A stretch of DNA of 64,000 nucleotides from Ophioderma brevispina (GCA_023653785.1 JAMKCH010001645.1:24196-88195), one strand, 5' to 3'. Numbered from the stretch's first letter, positions 22,011-33,580 are shown. Translations and numbers: made by a program. Notes: generated by a model not told the origin, from the sequence alone.

Positions 22011-22625
22011 TAATGCTTCTATGGACCAGGGCTGGAAAAATGCAAAATTTTTTGGGACACAATCAAATACAATCATGGCAAGATCAGGAGCATGAGCCAT
22101 CACAAAAACTCTCAAAATACACTGCAAATTAGAGATATTTCTTATGGCGGCAACCAAGTAGAATTACCTCTTCTGTTGGGTGACGGACCTTGTTTTTTAC
22201 ATATTTAGATGAGATGTAATGCTTCTATGGACCAGGGCTGGGGAAAAATGCAAAATTTTTCGGGAATACAATCAAATACAATCATGGCAAGATCAGGAGC
22301 ATGATCCATCACAAAAACTCTCAAAATACACTGCAAATTAGAAATATTTCTTATGGCGGCAACCAAGTAGAATTACCTCTTCTGTTGGGTGACGGACCTT
22401 GTTTTTTACATATTTAGATGAGATGTAATGCTTCTATGGACCAGGGCTGGGGAAAAATGCAAAATTTTTCGGGAATACAATCAAATACAATCATGGCAAG
22501 ATCAGGAGCATGATCCATCACAAAAACTCTCAAAATACACTGCAAATTAGAGATATTTCTTATGGCGGCAACCAAGTAGAATTACCTCTTCTGTTGGGTG
22601 ACGGACCTTGTTTTTTACATATTAG
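22011..22625 (+). repeat. Three tandem copies of a 206-209 bp unit
   Basis: Units start at 22011, 22217 and 22426 with TAATGCTTCTATGGACCAGG and run to GGACCTTGTTTTTTACATAT. Units 2 and 3 are almost identical. Only one copy is present in the second segmental copy (24491-24690), so the number of units differs between the copies. Confidence 0.9.
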
Positions 22626-22795
22626 TGAAAGGTATTTGTGGGCGCCAGCTATAGCTAGCAGGGCCAAGCAGCATCTCAGTGTGATTATGTGGGTGTCACC
22701 AAATTGAATTTTTTTTTTAAATTGACCTTAATGAAAATTTGAAGTTCAATTGGGAACCAAAATTGGTCATGGTGCAGCATGGGATCACATATGTG

Positions 22796-22885
22796 ATGGG
22801 GCAAAGGTCATGTGCCAAGGTCAAAGGTCATATGCCAGGTCAAAGGTCATATGCCAAGGTCAAGGGTCATGTGAGGTCAAAGTTG
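22796..22885 (+). repeat. AGGTCA-rich short tandem array
   Basis: About four units of roughly 20 bp with the core AAGGTCAAAGGTCATATGCC. The sub-motif AGGTCAAAGGTCA is two AGGTCA half-sites with one base between (direct repeat 1), the binding form used by several nuclear receptors. A second version is at 24875-24945. Function is not shown. Confidence 0.8.
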
Positions 22886-22959
22886 AATAAATAGGCTAAA
22901 ATTGACTTCAATTGAAAAACATTTTTAGAATTGTAGACGGCCATTTAGTAGGTCAGGTT

Positions 22960-23285
22960 TTGAGGGACTGCTACTGTATTTGGTAACCAGTATACCTGTC
23001 TCAGGGCCGGGTTGTTGGAGGCTAAAACCGTCGCCCCCATCGGGTTTCTAAGGAAAGGATGAGGGGGGTAGCGGGTTACCCTGGTGGAACTACCTACAAG
23101 GGCGTCGGCTATGGAGAGCTTATGTTGCGTCATCCAGCACGTTGATGTTAGGAAGGGCATCGGTCAATATCTTTTGCTCACTAATCCTCAGACAGCAGTA
23201 TTGCTTGAATGTGAGGTGAATCCGGCCACCCCCGTTAGTGGGGGCCAAAACTGATTTAAAACTTTGTTTTACTACTACTACTACC
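22960..23285 (+). mobile_element. LINE-related 3' end, copy 1
   Basis: Carries GTGAGGTGAATCCGGCCACC, a GGGG.CAAAAC.GATTTAAAACTTTG block and a TACTACTACTACC tail, all shared with the truncated LINE at 18400-18476. The part before it (ACCTACAAGGGCGTCGGCTATGG) may be a related 3' region. No coding frame remains. Confidence 0.65.
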
Positions 23286-23374
23286 ATTTAAGGGTCACAG
23301 TGATTTTTCTGTAAGACAAGTTATTAAATCTTTAAATTAAGAAATATGGTATTTACAGTGAATTGTTTACTCTA

Positions 23375-23430
23375 ATTTCAGTCTTTAGTTTGGTGGAATG
23401 ACAGAGGTGGCTGAAATCAAGGGGACACAG
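23375..23430 (+). pseudogene. LONP1: LONP1 exon E (copy 1, frame disturbed)
   Basis: Corresponds to the YFRFSVGGMTDVAEIKGH segment after Walker A. Here the sequence reads TTTAGTTTGGTGGAATGACAGAGG, which lacks two bases in the valine-glycine region, has a base change at the aspartate and gains one G before ACACAG. The donor is GTACAT. The copy at 25448 keeps the aspartate and valine but has other indels. Confidence 0.8.
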
Positions 23431-23509
23431 GTACATAGTTGTTTAAGCTGTTAGTTAAGATAATGGCAGCATAAAAATCGTTTACTTTTTATCCTTACAG
23501 ACACATCAG

Positions 23510-23900
23510 TGAATTTCCCCCAAAAGATAAAATATATATTGGAATTTGCGGAAATAGCTTAAAAGTGAAGTTAAGTCTGTAGGACTTTCATGAGGTGTAT
23601 TTTCAACTGAAAAATGATAGAAAAGGAAGAAAACAGCAGTGTTCAAAGATAAAATCTCCAATCAATTCCGGTTGTAGTAAAGTGTCCGTATGGACAGTAG
23701 GAATAAAAATACCGGATTTTGTCCTATTAGGTTGCTTTTAGCTTATCACTTGCGGGTGTGTTAGGATACCTATACTTGTATCCAAAATGCAAAAATCTGA
23801 TTTTTGATGATTTTCCTTTGATTTTCTGATTTAGGAAATCACTGATTAGTGCCTTAAAATCAACACCATCACAACAAAAAATTAATACTCTGCAAAATTG
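23510..23900 (+). repeat. Dispersed repeat shared with 55.8-56.3 kb
   Basis: Shares AAGGAAGAAAACAG.AGTGTTCAA, GTAA.GTGTCCGTA, GGATACC.ATACTTGT and TGCAAAAATCTGA with 55830-56270, and is present in the second segmental copy at 25565-25898. The similarity is clear but imperfect, so it is an older dispersed family lying inside the LONP1 intron. Confidence 0.7.
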
Positions 23901-24017
23901 CTTGAATAATAACAAAAAATAATAAGAAACTTTTATGAACTCTAGAGGGTTGGAAGATAATGTCATAAAGGTGAATAATGCTAATTTGGTATCACTTGAT
24001 TCTATTGACTTGACAAG

Positions 24018-24143
24018 GAATTCATAGCTGTTAGTCAAACTAAAGAAGAGCACTCAGGGCAAGATATTATGCTTCAGGTCTCCAGGTTGTTGTAGGGAAG
24101 AATGAGTATAGCAGAATCCATTGCAAGAGCTCTAAATAGAGAG
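24018..24143 (+). pseudogene. LONP1: LONP1 exon D (copy 2, frameshifted)
   Basis: Same exon as 21615-21737 but with several small insertions and deletions. The P-loop coding stretch is disrupted (CTTCAGGTCTCCAGGTTGTTG in place of a clean GPPGVG coding run), so the Walker A motif is not in frame. Flanking splice signals are still present (GACAAG before, GTAAGA after). Either a decayed duplicate or uncorrected read errors in a true allele. Confidence 0.85.
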
Positions 24144-25059
24144 GTAAGAGTTCTATGTCATGACAAGCAAGAAAAGAATGTTCATGTGAGTGCAACAAGG
24201 TTTTGTAAGGCGATAGCTGCCCATTGTGATAATCTGTGGGATGCCATGTGATAAATCTGGGTATTGCCCTGTGATACATCTGTGTGCTGCCATGTATTAG
24301 GATAACTCAATTTATCTTTCCTGAGTCAGTGGCCCTTGTGAAATGGTTCTAGGCTACCGTGTGCTGATGTAGCATTTTAAAAGGAGCCAATGACTCACAA
24401 AGGCCTTGGCCTAATAGTATGTTTTATGGAAATTTCTGACAAGTGCAGCTATTGCACTTACGGACTTGTTGCACTCACAGGATGAGATGTTAATGCTTCT
24501 ATGGACCAGGGCTGGAAAATGCAAAAATTTTTGGGGAATACAATCAAATACAATCATGGCAAGATCAGGAGCAATGATCCTACAAAAAACTCTCAAAAAA
24601 CCCTGCATATTAGAGATATTTCGTTATGGCGGCAACCAAGTAGAATTACCTTTTCTGTTGGGTGACGGACCTTGTTTGTACATATTTAGTGAAAGGTATT
24701 TGTGGGCTGACAGCTATAGTTGGCAGGGCCACTTAGCAATCCAGTGTGGATTATTGTGTGGTAATAAATTGTATTTTTTAAAAATTGACCTTAATTGAAA
24801 ATTGAAGTTCAATTGGAACCAAACTTGTGTCTAGGTGCAGCATTTGGGATCAAATCATATGTATTGATGGAGGCAAAGGTCATGTGCCAAGGTCTCAAAG
24901 GTCATATGCCAAGGTCAAAGGTCATGTAGGTCAAGTTGAAAAATAGGCTCTAAAAATGAAAATTGACTCAATTGAAAAACATTTGAAATTTTTTTAGAGA
25001 TTAGGTCAGGTTCAGGTTTGAGGGCCTGCTCAGGTATTATAGTAACCAGTACTACCTGT

Positions 25060-25360
25060 CCAGGGCCGGGTTCGGGTGTTGGCCAGCTAAACGTCACCCC
25101 CATCGGGTTCTAAGGGAAAAGGAACGATGAGGGGGGTAGCTGGTTACCCGGTGGAATACCTACAAGGCGTTCGGCTATGGAGAGTTATGGTGTCATCCAG
25201 AAGTTGATGTTAGGTCTCAGGGGCATTGCCCGAGTCAATTATTATTTTGCTACAATAAATCCTCACACAGCAGATTGTTGTGAATGGAGGTGAAATCCGG
25301 CCCACCCCCGTTAGTGGGGACAAAAACTGGATTTAAACTTGGTTTTACTACTAATACTCA
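25060..25360 (+). mobile_element. LINE-related 3' end, copy 2
   Basis: Second copy of 22960-23285 in the duplicated block, with the same CCGGCCCACCCCCGTTAGTG and ATTTAAACTTGGTTTTACTA ending. Indels distinguish it from the first copy. Confidence 0.6.
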
Positions 25361-25447
25361 TTTAGCACAGTGGTTTTCTGTTGTAAGACAATTATTAAAT
25401 CATTAAATTAATAAGAAATATGGTATTACAGGGTAAGTTTACTCTAG

Positions 25448-25505
25448 TATTTCAGGTTAGTGTTGGTGGTGGAATGACAGATGTGGCTGAAATCAAGGGA
25501 CACAG
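25448..25505 (+). pseudogene. LONP1: LONP1 exon E (copy 2, near intact)
   Basis: Preceded by an acceptor CTCTAG and reading TATTTCAGG, then GTGTTGGTGGTGGAATGACA and GATGTGGCTGAAATCAAGGG. Apart from one missing T and an extra GGT it encodes YFRFSVGGMTDVAEIKGH, the conserved Lon segment following Walker A. This copy is closer to the functional sequence than copy 1, whereas for exon D the reverse is true. Confidence 0.82.
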
Positions 25506-25898
25506 GGACAGTAATAGTTGTTAAGCTCTTAGTAAGATAATGCAGCCTAAAAATAGTTTGCTTTTTTATTCCTTACGACATATCAGTGAGTTCCCCAAAA
25601 GAGAAAGATATTTGAAATTGCCAGGAATAGCTTTAAAAAAGTGAAGGAAAGTCTGTAGGGATCTAATGAGGTATTTGTTGATTTTTCCAAACTGAAAAAA
25701 AAATGATAGAAAAGAAAGAAAAACAGCAGTGTTCAAAGATATAATCCCATTCCATTCCGGTGTGTAAGTAAGTGTCGTATGGACAGTGTGACTTTTAAAA
25801 TACCTCATTTTGTCCTTATAGGTTGCTTTTAGATTATCACTTGCTGGGTGTGTTAGGATACCTAAGACTTGTTACCACAAAAATGCAAAAAATCTATT

Positions 25899-28337
25899 TG
25901 TGGCTTACGAAGTACGTCTATAATAGAGTAAAGTCTATAACAGGGCTGGGTGATTAGATTAATATGTTCATCAAACTTATGTCCAAAGGGATATGGAGAG
26001 AGGCGAAGCAAAACGGTATATAGGGCCCCAAAAACCTCACCCCCATGGAATTACATTAACACGCAAGAACAGGGCATAAACTATCAAGAACCGCACAGAA
26101 AGTGGTAACAATGGTAACAACTGTAACACATTTCTTGTTAGCCTAGTACTACTCTTGGTTCACTTGTAGTGTCTGGTGGAATCTTTGCATGCCACTGGTT
26201 AGTAGGGTCTCTACCAAGAAACAGGGAACATTTTGGACATCCAAGTCAGAACTGTCGAGTGTTGTAAGTGTGTGGCCTGGATGTTGTTTGGTATAGATAA
26301 CAGGGTATCTACCCGCACACCCAGTTTCTTTCAGATAGACAATTGCCCTAGTAAATTTTACATAGCGGTACAGGTAGTGCAATAAAATGATTTTGTCACA
26401 CATGGAGTATAGTTACTCTTAAATAGTAGAAAGTTTTCTTTGTATGACAACATAAAATATGATTCTTTTCTCCTTTGAGTGCCACTTCATTCATTTTTAT
26501 GGAACTATTGTTTGTTGCTACTATGTGTGTGCATTGTGGTGTGTTGCATGTGTTTGGTTGTGTGGACTTGGAAGAAATTAAGTTTAATGGTAAAAAATGT
26601 GGTGGTTAGATAAAAATTAAAAATGTGGGTAGACAGCAAAACAATTAAATGTACAGGTGGGGAGGGGGTTCTCATGTTGGAGAGTATGGTTCTCAGCAGG
26701 GGAGGAAGTAGGGTTAGTTGTTACAGCCTATAGTCCCTCATTTTCAGGCTCTGGTTCAGTGTCCAGTGCCTTCCCATTTTAGAACCATTTCATTCCAGAG
26801 ACCCTACGTTTCATGTCCAAAGCATTATTCTAACAAATTTTTTCAAAACTCCTCAAAAAAGTAGCTAGAAATAGAGGTAGATCGCAGCCTTTTTCTGGAA
26901 ATTTCGACAACCTATTGACGGAGAACCCATTTTTTGGGCTCAAATCAAATTGCCCCCCCCCCCCCCCCGGTACATGGTTATAAGAAGCCAAAATTGAAAA
27001 AAAAACACAGACCAACAGTTGCAGGAGATTCTTGGACTGACAAAAATTTAATAAGTACTTCAGTTTGATAGGCTCAGTGAATAATCTTTTTCATGATATG
27101 TGGCTGACAGGTGGGAAAGTGTTTCATAAAAAATGGTTTGATTTGGTAGTAATTGGTTGGCTGACAGGAAGGGGAACGCCTTACAAAGGCAATTAAGCTT
27201 CATAACATAGACCAGGGTTTAATAACTCTTGTACCATTTCTGACCGTGAGGAGTGGTTTTGCTTCTGCAATTTCTGAAATTGAAAAATTGGGAGATGTCA
27301 AATGGAAGAAGAAAGTTCATTTTTTTCAAAGGTTGTAATAAAGTTGAGAAAACAGCCGTTAATGAGTCGGAAGTAATTTCTGTTACTAATCTCCCTGGCC
27401 TGGCCATACACAAGCCCTTAATAATCCTCATTGTCATCTAAATTACTGTTTAATCCCTGATTAATTGTGCTAAAATTATTTGTTTTTAATTATATGTTTT
27501 TTTTTTAAGTGTTTTTTAAAAATAACAACCTTCATGGTTGATGGACGTAATGAATCAGTGGTTGCACAGGACAAAAGTCAGTATTCCATGGGTGGGGAGT
27601 TGTTGGTTGATGGGCTGTGGGGGTAGTCAGTAATTGATGGTACAGGATCCAATGGGTTGGTGAGGGGTGGGTGATGGAGTAGTGGCATCGGCAGGGGTTC
27701 AAGTTTGGTGCCAGTAGTAGGCCACATACATTAATTTGGAGCCATTTTACATATTGTTTTTCTTTGATTTAGAGGAGAATTTGATTTTTAGACACAACAG
27801 AAATGATAGATTTCCAAGTGAATCCAAAATCAATATTTTTGTTTTATTATAAAATCATTAATTGCGACAATCAAGTATGGATTTGCAACGTCGGGACTTG
27901 CATTAAGCCAATTGAGCCAGTTCTGGGGAAAACCTTTTTCAATTTCTTTATTTTTTTTAAATTAAAATGAAAAGTGATTTACTTTATGGTTTTTGCGGAC
28001 TACATACGGGAAACAAAAACTGATTTTTGTTTGCCATGAACAAGGAACAAATTTCACTGGCTATAGGCCTATATCCTACGCATTTTCAGAAAAGACTAGC
28101 TACTGACGATCACCGCAAAAAAGTGGTAGCATTATTGTTAGATCTAGGGACAATTTCTCCCTAAAAACAAGAAGGGTCCGCTCCGTGATTTCGAGAAAAA
28201 ACGTGGAAAAAACTGCAGTTAAGTGACGGTAGGATATGGGAATTATCCACTTAGCATGCCATTTGTTGTTTGTACCTATAAGTGGTTTCAATTCATTGTA
28301 AACTAAACACACAACTCTGCGAGGGGAGTAAGCCACA
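25899..28337. mobile_element. 2.4 kb insertion with terminal inverted repeats
   Basis: Present only in copy 2 of the duplicated block. The ends are TGTGGCTTAC (25899-25908) and GTAAGCCACA (28328-28337), a perfect 10 bp inverted pair. In copy 1 the flanking sequences are nearly adjacent. No transposase was recognised inside. A run of 18 C lies near 26951-26968. Frames inside (26149-26403, 26830-27015, 27219-27441, 28100-28453) lack known motifs. I cannot assign a superfamily, and the target duplication is unclear. Confidence 0.65.
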
Positions 28338-28566
28338 GCATCCCTGATGCTATGTTGATGATTTTTTTGATTTTCTTTTAGGAAAATCACTGATAGTTTA
28401 TAATTATATACATCAAAATTAAAAAAAGGAAAAAACACCAATAAAAACACCAAAATTGTTCATAATAACAAAAATAATAAAGAAAACTTTTAATAACTCT
28501 AGAGGGTTGGAAGATAATTGTATTAAAGGTGAATTAATGCTAATTGTGGTTATCATCTTATTGTAG

Positions 28567-28673
28567 GTTCCTATGTCGTTGCCATGCCAGGACAGGAAAG
28601 CAATCCAGTGGTCTCAAAAGGTTGAAGTGATAAGGACAGAGAAGAAGAAAATCCGCTCATCTTCTTGAGTGAG
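28567..28673 (+). CDS. LONP1: LONP1 exon F (partial, with indels)
   Basis: Preceded by TTGTAG. With single-base corrections it matches the Lon segment RSYVGAMPGKAIQCLKK, then VKTENPLILIDE; visible pieces are TCCTATGTCG.TGCCATGCC, GCAATCCAGTG.TCTCAAAA and AATCCGCTCATCTTC. The donor is near GAG(G)TAAGC. It precedes Walker B, which is completed in exon G. At least four indels break the frame, so it is not translatable as it stands. No second copy exists in the window. Confidence 0.85.
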
Positions 28674-29118
28674 TAAGCATATCTAATGTTCTCTTGCATC
28701 TTTCTTTAAGTTATAGGAGCAGATATAGTATAGAAGGAATTCTTAAGGCTCAAAGTAATTGCTTGTGTACCCGCACACAGGTTGTGGGGTTATGTTATGG
28801 GTTTGGGGGCGAATGGGCAGGCAGCAAAAAAATTAATCCATTTAGACAATTTCTAGTACCCTTTTAGTTCGTTTGCAGCTAATTTGTTCCCTACTATATA
28901 TTTGCCATGAGTTGGTAGGGCACATTTGGAAGTCTTGCCGAAAAAACATTAGATCTATCGTCTTTGGGGGGAAAACTGTTGTTATGGAAAAGCCAAAAAA
29001 GTGCCTGTATCATTTTTTTTAAAATTTAGGACGAGAAAAAACACTACTTTTTTTTACTGGTGTTAAATGTACGGTATATAATTCTTCTCTCAGTCTGGAA
29101 CTCGTTATTCCTTTGTAG

Positions 29119-29225
29119 GTTGACACAAATAGCAAAGGTTTACCCAAGGAGACCCATTCCATCTCACTTCTAAGAGCTCTTGGACCTGAGCAGAACTTAC
29201 CTTCTTGGACCAATCTTGATGTTTT
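29119..29225 (+). CDS. LONP1: LONP1 exon G, after Walker B (partial, with indels)
   Basis: Preceded by CCTTTGTAG. The pieces GTTGACA.AAATAG.CAAAGG, CAAGGAGACCC, CACTTCTA.GAGCTCTTGG and TGAGCAGAAC encode, with a few single-base corrections, VDKIGKGYQGDPSSALLELL and then DPEQN...FLDQ. This is the segment directly after the LIDE of Walker B in Lon. Several indels interrupt the frame and the 3' splice boundary is uncertain. No further LONP1 exon (the rest of the ATPase or the serine-lysine protease domain) was recognised downstream. The - strand frames at 29019-29308 are shadows of this exon. Confidence 0.85.
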
Positions 29226-29870
29226 GTGATACCAGTAGAGTAGTCTATTAAGTATGATAGCAGAGTTGGGAAAAGAAAAGAGACATTAAAAGGATGGGAC
29301 ATATCCAACTAAGTGATACATTTTTTTTCTAAATCTGTTGAAAATAGTAAGATAAGACTCAAAGTACAATTGGAACAAGAAAAATGCACAAAATAAAATA
29401 CAAAAAGTCAGATAATATTAGTTTACATTAAACCTGGATTTTTAGGCATTTTAAAAACTTAGCAGGAGCTTTAACGATAGTCACAAAAAAATCCACTTCT
29501 TCTTACATTTTAGAACTTTTCTACTATTAAGTTATTATGACTCTCTTTTTAAAAAACACAGCTGTGATGAACTGTTAAAACAATTTCATTGGCTGATGCC
29601 GGGTTCAATTCGACAGTAGCGCTGCGTATTGACGTTTAATTGTAGGTTGAGCGTCGCAGAATACCGCATTTTGCTACGTGCGCGCGAGCCTGCCAACGTT
29701 GCATCTCATTGGCGTAGATACGTTGCGGTTAAAGGGTTGTTCGATTGTACACGGGGGTGGCGTCATTTTTTGTTGTATGTAAGCCGTAAAGTATCGTTAA
29801 ATTGGGTTAAAGATGGCCCTTAAATGTTAAAGCTGTTTAAGAATGAGAGACATAAAGGTATGATTTGAGG
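29226..29870. other. No gene recognised
   Basis: Includes a CpG-containing, less AT-rich patch at about 29600-29790 with several CG dinucleotides, but no coding or promoter evidence strong enough to call a gene. Confidence 0.4.
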
Positions 29871-30044
29871 AACCGTGTGTGATGTGAAAGTAATCAAAGT
29901 CCGGAAGGTATCATAGCCGGGTACGTAGAGACACACGGAATAAAGTGTGAAACAATGTTAAGTGAAGAGTCAACTGATCGATTGCCCTATGTTCCCAATT
30001 GTTCCCGGACTATTAGCCCGGAGGAATATCTCTGCCACACCGGT
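29871..30044 (+). mobile_element. Short inverted-repeat element, copy 1
   Basis: Shares with 34396-34567 the blocks TGTGAAAGTAATCA, GTCCGG.AGGTAT, CGGAATAAAG.GTGAAAC, GTGAAGAGTCAACTGA and GTTCCCGGACT..AGCCCGGAGGA. It ends in GCCACACCGGT; the left end AACCGTGTG is its degraded mirror. A non-autonomous DNA element of about 175 bp. Confidence 0.75.
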
Positions 30045-31984
30045 ACTCTTTTTACAACGAATTGAAACCAGCGAACATCATGATTTTGTGTGGAAACGCG
30101 TCTCCGGCCTCGTTCTTCCACTTAAAATCTTGTATCGCCTTGGTTTCATTCGCGTTAAAGAGCGTACCAGGTTCCCAAAATATACCTGGAATTCTCTAAT
30201 CATCATCGATCTTAAATGTTTATAACTCTAACTCTAAAAAATTTTTCTTAGTACTGCTATTGCAAATTGCATTAGGTGTCAATCCTTGCCTTTTGCTCTA
30301 CCACAATTAATTAAGATCATATTATATTATATGCCAGAGAGCTTCCAGTAACCCGACCATCTGACACACTTTTTTCTGCACTCCTATGACTTCGAAAACC
30401 TTCAGGAATAAAGCACAATGTTTTACGTTAGGTTTCCGGGAATTCATAAGTGTGTCGGCAAAAAATATGTCAGATTGGGTCAGGTTATGCAAAACTCTCT
30501 TTGTCCAGAATGCAGGAGGGAGAGGAGGTTACCAGCAAAAACCACCCATAAATACATTTGCATCTGCAGTTTGCTATCTCTGATAAGTAACTAAGATCTT
30601 ATATATTAAAATATCCATAGGTTAGATAACTTATCAGACATAGCTAGCGGCACGTGTTTCGGGTTGATTACCTAAGTAATAAAAGTATGTACTCATGTAG
30701 TAGACAGTCGCTATATAAAAGACAAAGTTATTATATAGCTTTCTTTTTTATCAGAGATAGTTAGCTGCAGGTGTTTCTTCCCTTACCAGAGTTGTGTGTT
30801 CGTGGTAAGAAATCCACTACTTGCCAATATTATTTTTTATCGAGATCGCTGCAGATGCAGATGTTTTGATTTAACATTCTTCCATCATTACACCATGCGC
30901 GCGCGCGCGCGCGCGCGCGGTGCGTGTGTTGTGTGTGTGCGTGTGATGGGTGTGTTGAGTGTTAGATAGTCGCTTTATAAAAGTTCTTTGATAATGATTT
31001 TATTTATGTGGAACAGAAACATATTTGAAGGGTGTGATGATTGTTCTTTCATACAATAATACCAAGCAGTCTCATGTTATAATTTTTACTGAGCTAGCCT
31101 TCCGCCAGATGTATATATGTTTATGCTAATTACAAAAATTCACACATTATAGAGAATAAGCTAATCACAAGTTTTAAAAGAAAGGATAAATGGGTTAGTT
31201 GGGAGGCTGCAGACGGAGAAATGAGTGAGGCTAATAAGATAGCAATGCCTACCAAAGTCGCCTACTAGATTTTGATATATGTGCATTCAATCCACTGGGC
31301 TGCTGTCGCAGTTCCACAAAGCATAACTACAAAGCAAAGGTTTTGGGACAGAAACTTAACAAAAAATTCCGGGGGCTCTAGCATATACAAATTTTAACAA
31401 TGGTTTCAATCTGAATTGTTTGTTTGGTCAGAGCCACCATAGAACCAACTTCGACGCAACAATGTTAGTTATAGCCGCTAGATTTCAGATCAGCATAAGG
31501 GAGATACTATATCTGTCAACTTTTCATAGAGTGGGCATCATTAATGTTCATTTCAAACTCCATGACAAAAATGCGCTTTCCAAACCTCGTCCACGATCAC
31601 AAGATCGGGAATTGGCTTGGGATGAGATAATTGGTGGAACAGTACCTCCCCCAATGACCCAGCCAGAAATATCAGCATAGATTTTAATCCCAGGGGATGG
31701 CCATTTGGAAATTAATCGTGAAGACTTGCGCGGGATGTGGACAGAATTGAGTTGTGCCGCCAGGTGAAATGTCCTTGATTAAGAACTGTCGGACATATTA
31801 TTGAGAATGTGGTGGGGAGTCTCTTGTTGAATACAGTTTACAGGCGGTGTTGGTTCTCTTCCCCCAAGTATTAATTATTGAAAGTTGGGAGGAAGTTATA
31901 AGGGCACCAAACAGCAAGTAAGGGACTCCCCGGAAGGTCAAAAACATGATGGAAAACCAAGTTAGGGTCGCTACGTTCAGATTC
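30045..31984. other. No gene recognised; contains (CG)n microsatellite
   Basis: A (GC)n tract of about 20 bases at 30898-30919 is followed by GT-rich sequence to 30950; such alternating purine-pyrimidine DNA can adopt the Z form. Frames at 29962-30225, 30386-30583 and 31420-31680 have no recognised domain. Confidence 0.5.
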
Positions 31985-32203
31985 AGCACTCAAAAAAATG
32001 TTTGAGTAAAAAAAGTCACAGCTCTTAAGTTGGTAAAAGCGTAGCAAAGGAGTAAAACTTACACAAAGCTGCGATATTTACCCAACAAGGAATAAGAATT
32101 GAGTCAACACGGTAGTGTAAGTTTACTCCAATTGAGTAAAATGTACTCAACATTAAGAGCAGGTGACATTTTTCTCAACATGAGTAAAATAATTTTACAG
32201 TGT
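31985..32203. mobile_element. Palindromic short element
   Basis: The left half has CACTCAAAAAAATGTTTGAG, AGTCACAGCTCTTAAG and GGAGTAAAACTTACAC; the right half has the mirrored GTGTAAGTTTACTCC, CTTAAGAGC-type and CTCAACATGAGTAAAA blocks and ends in TTTTACAGTG. It folds into one imperfect hairpin centred near 32095. No coding capacity. Confidence 0.65.
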
Positions 32204-33496
32204 ACCTTGAAGTCCATACATGTCATAGGACATAACTTTGGTGAAAGGGGATGATAGGGTCGGCCGATGTCCTTTCTAATGCAAAGCACGAGAGGATCAG
32301 TATGGAACCCATAAGAGTTTCACCTTGACAATCCAGGATGTATATAATTCTGCCAAAAAAATCAGGCGTTGATGAAACAAATGGAAAAAATCGGTTGTGA
32401 GAAAAAGGGAAGGGATTTGTAAATGCACACGAATTTACAAAAGTGACTTGTAACATCATACTGCTAACCCGAACATCGAAACATGCTAATTAAAACAGAT
32501 CCACTTTCATATAATTATCTCAGTCAAAACCTGGTTCAGTAGTACAACACAAAATTTCCCAAATGATACAACACATCTCAATCTAGCATGTTGTTAGGTG
32601 ACTACGTGGTATGTATCATGTAATATTCTTGGACAAAATATCTTTTATATACTTTAATTTTTTGATTTTGTCTTAATTTTTTTACCGATGTGGACTTACC
32701 AAGTCAATTTAAGTGTATTTTAGTGTGTAAGTGGTAATAAAGCACTCTTGCTCAAAGTGGACAGTTAAGGAGGGCTGGTTGTTATCGTTTTGCCATCCTT
32801 ACCCGGAAGTACAAGTACGTAATTTTGTTATAGAAAGATACACAAAAGAACAAAAACAAGAAACAAAAACAAGACAAAAACAAAACCAAAAAAAAAAAAA
32901 ATCATAAGAACTCTCAGGCACGAATGATATTTGATGCACAGCCTAAGAGCTTACATAGTATGTCACGTATCTTTCGCTAGTTTCCTAGTGATACTCCCGG
33001 GATATTCCCCTGGCAGAACGATACGCATAACAAATACTTAAACTCAACCCTGAGGGTTACATGCCGATGTTATGGCTTGTTGTACAGCGGTTGTAGTTTT
33101 ATGCTGTATTTAGCAATGGCAAGGAAAGGCTTAAGGCTTTTTAAAAACTAAAAAACGTTATAGTTATCTGACGTATATCTGTTTTTGCGATATCCAAATC
33201 GTATATAGTTCTGCTCTGGTAAAAGAGTGGTTCAATGATGATTGAGGTGTATCGGAAACGACCTGTACATTTCTCCTAAAATAAAGCTGATTGCTTTTGC
33301 CAACCCAACAGGCAGATTGCAACGCTGTTGAAGTCCTTTTACGTATGCAGACGTGAGAAGATCGAACACAAATTTAAAATATCTGAAACCGTAAGTAATA
33401 AAACAATGTGTCTCTGTAATGACGGAAAAAGCCACAGTATAACATCTGTTTGAAAAACGCACTTGGCATTCAAGCGTCCATTATGTGGTCAAGAAC
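32204..33496. other. No gene recognised
   Basis: AT-rich. Contains A-rich tracts at 32850-32900. The - strand frames at 32104-32459 and 33232-33462 lack motifs. Confidence 0.4.
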
Positions 33497-33580
33497 GATG
33501 GTACAATTTGAAATCATTTTGTGATGAAGAAATCTTTTTCTCATGTTGCAATACTTTTGTGTTAGGAGAGTGTGTATTTG
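33497..33580 (+). repeat. Solo arm of the TA-flanked fold-back family
   Basis: Matches the right end of the element at 54715-55691: GTGGTCAA.AA..ATGGTA, ATTTGAAATCA, GTGAT.A.GAA and CATGTTGCAATACTTTTG. Only one arm is present, so it is a truncated copy. Confidence 0.7.

Larger units (their letters stand above)
23998..25898 (+). repeat. Tandem segmental duplication, copy 2
   Basis: Second copy of 21590-23820, reading in the same order. It has many one-base insertions and deletions, often in short homopolymers, in exons as well as introns. It is interrupted at 25899-28337 by a separate insertion and resumes at about 28338, reaching exon F, which copy 1 lacks. Confidence 0.88.

Noticed and set aside
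22796..22885. CRISPR-like regular repeats
   Set aside because: Direct, spacer-free 20 bp tandem units in animal intron DNA; no cas genes.
29019..29308. Frames on the - strand at 29 kb
   Set aside because: They are reverse shadows of LONP1 exon G.
29600..29800. CpG-rich promoter for a gene after 29.6 kb
   Set aside because: CG content is only slightly raised and no gene follows; the short element at 29871 explains part of the change in composition.
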